DNA of 64,000 bases. Origin: Sulfurospirillum barnesii SES-3 (GTDB lineage Bacteria; Campylobacterota; Campylobacteria; Campylobacterales; Sulfurospirillaceae). The position numbers and the translations under genes are program-made. Shown here piece by piece: positions 61,567 through 64,000 of the stretch. The notes under the pieces were generated by a model. The model was not told where the DNA came from. It was given only the letters and a program-made list of their open reading frames with translations, and searched no databases. Each line of letters opens with the position of its first letter. The first letter of the stretch is position 1. The stretch spans positions 682,001 through 746,000 of the forward strand of contig NC_018002.1 in assembly GCF_000265295.1 (NCBI RefSeq), read 5' to 3'.

Positions 61567-64000
61567 TTAAATCGCTCGTACACGGCGACCTCTATACGCA
61601 ATAAGGCTGAGTGCGACAAGAACGCCAATGGCATAATAAACCCCCATAGGAATACTCGGACTCTCTCCTGTTGCGGCGTATGAGTGCATGCCTGTGAGGT
61701 AAAAATTAACACCAAAATAGGTCATAATAATGGAACTAAATCCAAAAACAGAGGCAAGGGAAAACGAAAATACGGAGTAAATTTTGGGAACAAAGCGCAT
61801 ATGCAAAATAAAGGCATAGACAATAATAGAAACATACGACCATGTCTCTTTTGGATCCCATCCCCAATACCTTCCCCATGACTCATTCGCCCAAATACCA
61901 CCAAAAAAGTTTCCAATAGCAAGCATGGAAAGTCCGATGATAAGGCTGATTTCATTGATGGCATAGAGGGTTCGAATCTGCTCATTTAAAACATTTTCAT
62001 TGCTTTTTGTTTTACATGCCATCAGCATAAGGCTTAAAAGACCAAGCAGTGCTCCTAAGCCTAAAAAACCATAACTCGCTGTAATCACAGAGACGTGAAT
62101 ACTCAGCCAATACGATTTTAAGACAGGGACTAAATTGGTCATTTGAGGGTTGACAAAGCTCATGTGAGAGACCAGCATCATAATGCCCGCAAAAATGGAA
62201 GCAGCACACAGTGAGAGCATGGAACGCCTAAAAACAACAAGCCCCGCAAAGGCAGCAGACCAGCCAATATAAACCATAGATTCATACGAATCACTCCAGG
62301 GTGCATGCCCTGAAACATACCAGCGAAGCCCTAAAGCAAAGGTATGCATAAGCAGTCCTAGGCTAAAAGCAGCGATGAGAATGGTCTCTACGTGCTTAAA
62401 CTGTTTTTGGGTAAACAAAGAAAACAAGGCAAGAAAAAAGGCGGCAAAACCAAGCGTAAAATAGACCCCAATGAGTTTTTGAAAGAGGGCTAAGCGGTTG
62501 TATAAGAGCTCTGCTTGAATGCGTGCTTGAGAGGGAATAACCTCTTGCGCATAGAGTTTTTGGTGGCTTTTAAGTGTGTAAAGTGCCTGTGAGGCTTTTG
62601 TCCATTCATTGCGATTAATGCCCTCTTGCAATCCTGAGAAATAGGTGCTAATTGCATTTTTTATCTCTACAGAGATGAGCGGATGTTGCAAGGCATCATT
62701 GGGAGTGAGCCATGTATGATTTTTATCGTTAGGTAGTGGAATAAATTTAAACAATACCCCCTTAAAGGTAAGGTAGGCAATATTGAGTTTTTCATCAAAT
62801 TTGATGAGGTCATTTTCAAACGTTCCTCGCTTTGATTGTGGTTTTTGATTGGCTTCATTGATGGCATGCGCTAATTTATACGCTCCATTGGCATCAAAAA
62901 CCTGAGAAAACGAGACAAAAGTTTGCGTAGGAGGAAGATTAAGCAGTTCTTTAATGTGTGCGTTATTGAGTTTTACCAAAGGAATCTCTTGCCACATTTG
63001 AGGCTGTGCGCTCATCCCTAAAATTATTTGTTCTGCACTTAGATGGTATAAAGAGCTTTCAGAGGTAAGCTTATGCACAATATCCAGCGCTTCGGTGCTA
63101 AACGGTTTGATGCGCCCTTGCATATCTTGTATCAAGAGGCTACTGAGGTCTTCTTTAGCATGCACCGCACTGTTGTGTGCTAAGTGCTCTAAATACAGGG
63201 TCGTATTGGCTTTGGCATCTATGCCACATAACGAAAAACAGAGTAAAAGCCACAGAAGTTGAACATTTTTGAGATAGGCTCTTAATTTTAAAAAGCGGCT
63301 TCCTTGTGTGAAAAAATTGCTAAGAAAGCCTAGGGTTAATAGAAAATAGCCTGCATAGGTTGGCCATTTTCCAGGGTCTTTGTTGATTTCTAGCACCGTT
63401 CCTTGCTCATCCAAATCATAGGAAGATTGAAAAAAGGTATAGCCTGCATAGTGCAAAGGGTGATTCATAAAAATTTGGTACGCAAAAAGTGTGTTGTGGT
63501 TTGCGTCTAAGACCTCAATGTCACTGCTGTAGGAAGAGGGACTCATGGAGCCTGCATAGCGTTTTAGTTCAAAGTCACGAAGTGCAAGTGAAAAGGGCAA
63601 ATCCATGACTTTTGAGCCCCATGTTAAAGCAAGCTCTAAGCCTTCAAAGGAGGCAATAACGGGCTCTTCAACCCATCCCGCACCTCCTTTAAGAAGCAGG
63701 GTGCGCATTTGGCTTCCATATGTCACATACACTTCTAGGTTTGCACGTTCTCCCTTCCCTTTGTAGTGGTAGTCTTTATAGGTGATATTCAAGGGTTTTC
63801 CATGGATTACATGTAAAAAAGAAAAATCATTTTTTCCTAATTGCCCTAAAACCAGTGGGTGTTCAAACGATGTTTCGTGGGTTTGAATGTGTAGATAAGG
63901 TACGACGGTTATCATCTCCTTTTCATGTTGCCCCTCTCGAATATGAATAATCCCCTCATAGCCAAAATAACGGGTAAGCCCAGCACCTATAAGAATGACA
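61567..64000 (-). CDS. ccsA: Cytochrome c synthase, ResB-CcsA fusion (5' end outside window)
   Basis: The frame stays open to the right edge: upstream of the ATG at 63915, which is only an internal Met, it reads GAGLTRYFGYEGIIHIREG, typical of ResB. The gene therefore starts beyond 64000. The visible 811 codons hold the end of ResB (periplasmic domain, Cys-free here), a transmembrane link, and the CcsA half. CcsA has the haem-binding WWD motif WGRYWGWDPKETW (near 61860) and nearby conserved His. The CcsBA fusion carries haem across the membrane and attaches it to apocytochrome c, as in other Campylobacterota. Confidence 0.93.
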   Translation of the reverse strand, partial: VILIGAGLTRYFGYEGIIHIREGQHEKEMITVVPYLHIQTHETSFEHPLVLGQLGKNDFSFLHVIHGKPLNITYKDYHYKGKGERANLEVYVTYGSQMRTLLLKGGAGWVEEPVIASFEGLELALTWGSKVMDLPFSLALRDFELKRYAGSMSPSSYSSDIEVLDANHNTLFAYQIFMNHPLHYAGYTFFQSSYDLDEQGTVLEINKDPGKWPTYAGYFLLTLGFLSNFFTQGSRFLKLRAYLKNVQLLWLLLCFSLCGIDAKANTTLYLEHLAHNSAVHAKEDLSSLLIQDMQGRIKPFSTEALDIVHKLTSESSLYHLSAEQIILGMSAQPQMWQEIPLVKLNNAHIKELLNLPPTQTFVSFSQVFDANGAYKLAHAINEANQKPQSKRGTFENDLIKFDEKLNIAYLTFKGVLFKFIPLPNDKNHTWLTPNDALQHPLISVEIKNAISTYFSGLQEGINRNEWTKASQALYTLKSHQKLYAQEVIPSQARIQAELLYNRLALFQKLIGVYFTLGFAAFFLALFSLFTQKQFKHVETILIAAFSLGLLMHTFALGLRWYVSGHAPWSDSYESMVYIGWSAAFAGLVVFRRSMLSLCAASIFAGIMMLVSHMSFVNPQMTNLVPVLKSYWLSIHVSVITASYGFLGLGALLGLLSLMLMACKTKSNENVLNEQIRTLYAINEISLIIGLSMLAIGNFFGGIWANESWGRYWGWDPKETWSYVSIIVYAFILHMRFVPKIYSVFSFSLASVFGFSSIIMTYFGVNFYLTGMHSYAATGESPSIPMGVYYAIGVLVALSLIAYRGRRVRAI

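Larger units (their letters stand above)
261..63815. repeat. Dispersed palindrome family TACATGTA (24 copies, listed by start)
   Basis: Copies start at 261, 6631, 9847, 11849, 12244, 12804, 16085, 18307, 18325, 18848, 20810, 21167, 21391, 29913, 39703, 41576, 43186, 49437, 52373, 52961, 55427, 60676, 61554 and 63808. Most read TTTACATGTAA or longer symmetric forms. They occur in different reading frames inside genes, on genes of both strands, and in gaps, including three in the NRPS gene. From base composition only about two are expected in 64 kb. Confidence 0.85.

Noticed and set aside
1-64000. CRISPR arrays, insertion sequences or prophage genes
   Set aside because: No regularly spaced repeats, transposase-like or phage-like frames were found anywhere in the window.

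Overview
The window looks like a chromosome segment of a Campylobacterota bacterium, most like Sulfurospirillum. The evidence is low G+C coding, many TTG/GTG starts, tightly overlapping operons, the mfrABE methylmenaquinol:fumarate reductase genes, a ResB-CcsA fusion and a Campylobacter-style gene order. No transposase, integrase, CRISPR array or rRNA gene was found. The first gene (recN) and the last (ccsBA) run off the window.

Layout. 1-11.8 kb: recN end, lactate permease, then a forward run covering a REC-REC-GGDEF protein, tatD, two cell-wall lytic enzymes (mltD, rlpA), hisB, kdsC, lptC, lptA, engB, an acetyltransferase, an MreD-like protein and PBP2. 11.8-22.6 kb: two reverse operons (mobB-fbp-small ORF-metG-Mur-like protein-ybeY, and glnS-degenerate gltX-yggT-slt) with a lipoprotein gene between them. 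22.7-27.5 kb: a LysR regulator divergent from mfrABE. 27.5-32.5 kb: a chemoreceptor, a TauE/SafE transporter, and a reverse Cache-histidine kinase/OmpR-type regulator pair.

32.6-52.8 kb is the outstanding region: a forward, operon-like hybrid NRPS-PKS gene cluster of about 20 kb. Its order is DUF697 protein, SyrD/PvdE-type cyclic-peptide ABC exporter, SPFH/Band 7 protein, LivJ-type binding protein, bimodular NRPS (C-A-T-C-A-T), AT-less PKS (KS-DH-KR-ACP-TE), second DUF697 protein, 54-residue membrane protein, Sfp-type phosphopantetheinyl transferase, family 3 binding protein, SDF-family symporter and an NPPY methyltransferase. Binding-pocket residues suggest an aromatic residue (Tyr/Phe-like), then Glu. 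A starter-like condensation domain suggests N-acylation, and the PKS module would add a C2 unit reduced to an enoate. The inferred product is an acyl-Tyr/Phe-vinylogous-Glu type small molecule. A 38-bp near-identical direct repeat (36/38) lies just outside both ends of the cluster, and each copy contains a tandem 11-bp CTTCATTTTTT unit.

52.8-64 kb: a possible short terminated transcript, a Crp/Fnr regulator, tRNA-Gly(CCC), a SulP permease with a universal stress protein, and a reverse operon of NosL-type copper proteins with a LolD/FtsX-like ABC transporter. That operon lies downstream of an Hcp/Sel1 repeat protein and the cytochrome c synthase ccsBA.

A window-wide signal is the palindrome TACATGTA, usually within TTTACATGTAA. 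It occurs 24 times in genes, gaps and hairpins on both strands, far above what base composition predicts.
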